This document shows, piece after piece, positions 44,316 to 44,362 of a stretch of DNA of 44,362 nt. The translations under genes and the position numbers were made by a program. The notes below the pieces were generated by a model. It did no database searches. It was not told the origin of the DNA and was given only the letters and a program-made list of their open reading frames with translations. Numbering within the stretch: position 1 is the stretch's first letter; each line of letters starts with the position of its first letter. This DNA is from Cyclobacteriaceae bacterium (GTDB taxonomy: Bacteria; Bacteroidota; Bacteroidia; Cytophagales; Cyclobacteriaceae): assembly GCA_025055435.1 (NCBI GenBank), contig JANWWN010000018.1:8597-52958 (forward strand). The letters run 5' to 3'.

Positions 44316-44362
44316 ATGAGAACTTTGGGACCACGTTATTTTGTCTCCCCAATCGCCATGTT
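44316..44362 (+). CDS. Possible start of a further gene, cut by window edge
   Basis: An open frame begins ATG at 44316 with MRTLGPRYFVSPIAM and runs to the window end. Only 15 codons are visible, so neither reality nor function can be judged. The 28 bases before it, after the stop of the previous gene, show no clear promoter. Confidence 0.22.
   Translation, partial: MRTLGPRYFVSPIAM

Overview
This 44.4 kb window looks like chromosomal core DNA of a member of the Bacteroidota, most likely a Cytophagales-type bacterium. The evidence is the set of gene families: a long-tailed ribosomal protein S16, a Bacteroidota-style DUF4105 protein, a FeoB-associated Cys-rich peptide, an NhaD antiporter, and an atpD-atpC pair standing apart from the other ATP synthase genes. 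Promoter-like sites of the TTG/TTTG - about 19 bp - TAnnTTTG type are seen, and strong Shine-Dalgarno sequences are generally absent. No tRNA, rRNA, CRISPR array, insertion sequence, phage gene or integration site was found. Gene density is very high and only one gene is clearly broken.

Layout. (1) 1-1531, minus: rpsP-rimM-trmD (trmD cut by the window edge), with a terminator-like hairpin between rpsP and rimM. (2) 1678-7410, plus: sucA-sucB-lpdA, all components of the 2-oxoglutarate dehydrogenase complex, with an unusual two-lipoyl E2. A 20-bp perfect palindrome lies upstream of sucA. (3) 7551-9815: a DUF4105 envelope protein (minus) and a radical SAM/SPASM protein (plus). (4) 9816-18943, minus: a long co-directional run. 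It starts with an outer-membrane barrel, a TPR protein, LptC, a 51-residue membrane peptide, a CNNM/CorC-like protein and PpiD. It continues with DUF493, pterin dehydratase, RsmI, an inositol-monophosphatase-like protein and the FeoB-associated peptide. (5) 19104-21436, plus: anmK and an amino-acid dehydrogenase. (6) 21462-26219, minus: nhaD, aspartokinase and dnaK, with a strong terminator after dnaK. (7) 26329-27791, minus: a TPR gene destroyed by one stop and three indels. (8) 27845-31442: prfC, a class A beta-lactamase-like lipoprotein, an RluA-family enzyme and a small membrane protein. (9) 31498-43115, minus: atpD-atpC, an orphan histidine kinase, an ABC-2 exporter, a secreted protein, grpE-dnaJ, obgE, adk, hpt and an M42-like peptidase. 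(10) 43154-44362, plus: upp, a small membrane protein and possibly the start of one more gene.

How the genes fit together. The window combines translation and ribosome maturation (S16, RimM, TrmD, RsmI, RF3, RluA, Obg), central carbon and energy metabolism (OGDH, F1-ATPase), envelope biogenesis (LptC, PpiD, AnmK, outer-membrane barrel), protein folding (DnaK, GrpE, DnaJ, PpiD) and nucleotide salvage (Hpt, Upp, Adk). I did not find a clearly new multi-gene system. The most useful non-obvious signals are regulatory: an identical 13-bp inverted repeat upstream of both dnaK and grpE-dnaJ, the rpsP/rimM attenuator-like hairpin, and the sucA palindrome. Also worth a look are the unannotated 51-aa peptide coupled to the CNNM gene, the DnaJ with only half of the usual zinc-binding repeats, and the decaying TPR gene. 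All assignments come from reading the sequence by eye; no database search was run.
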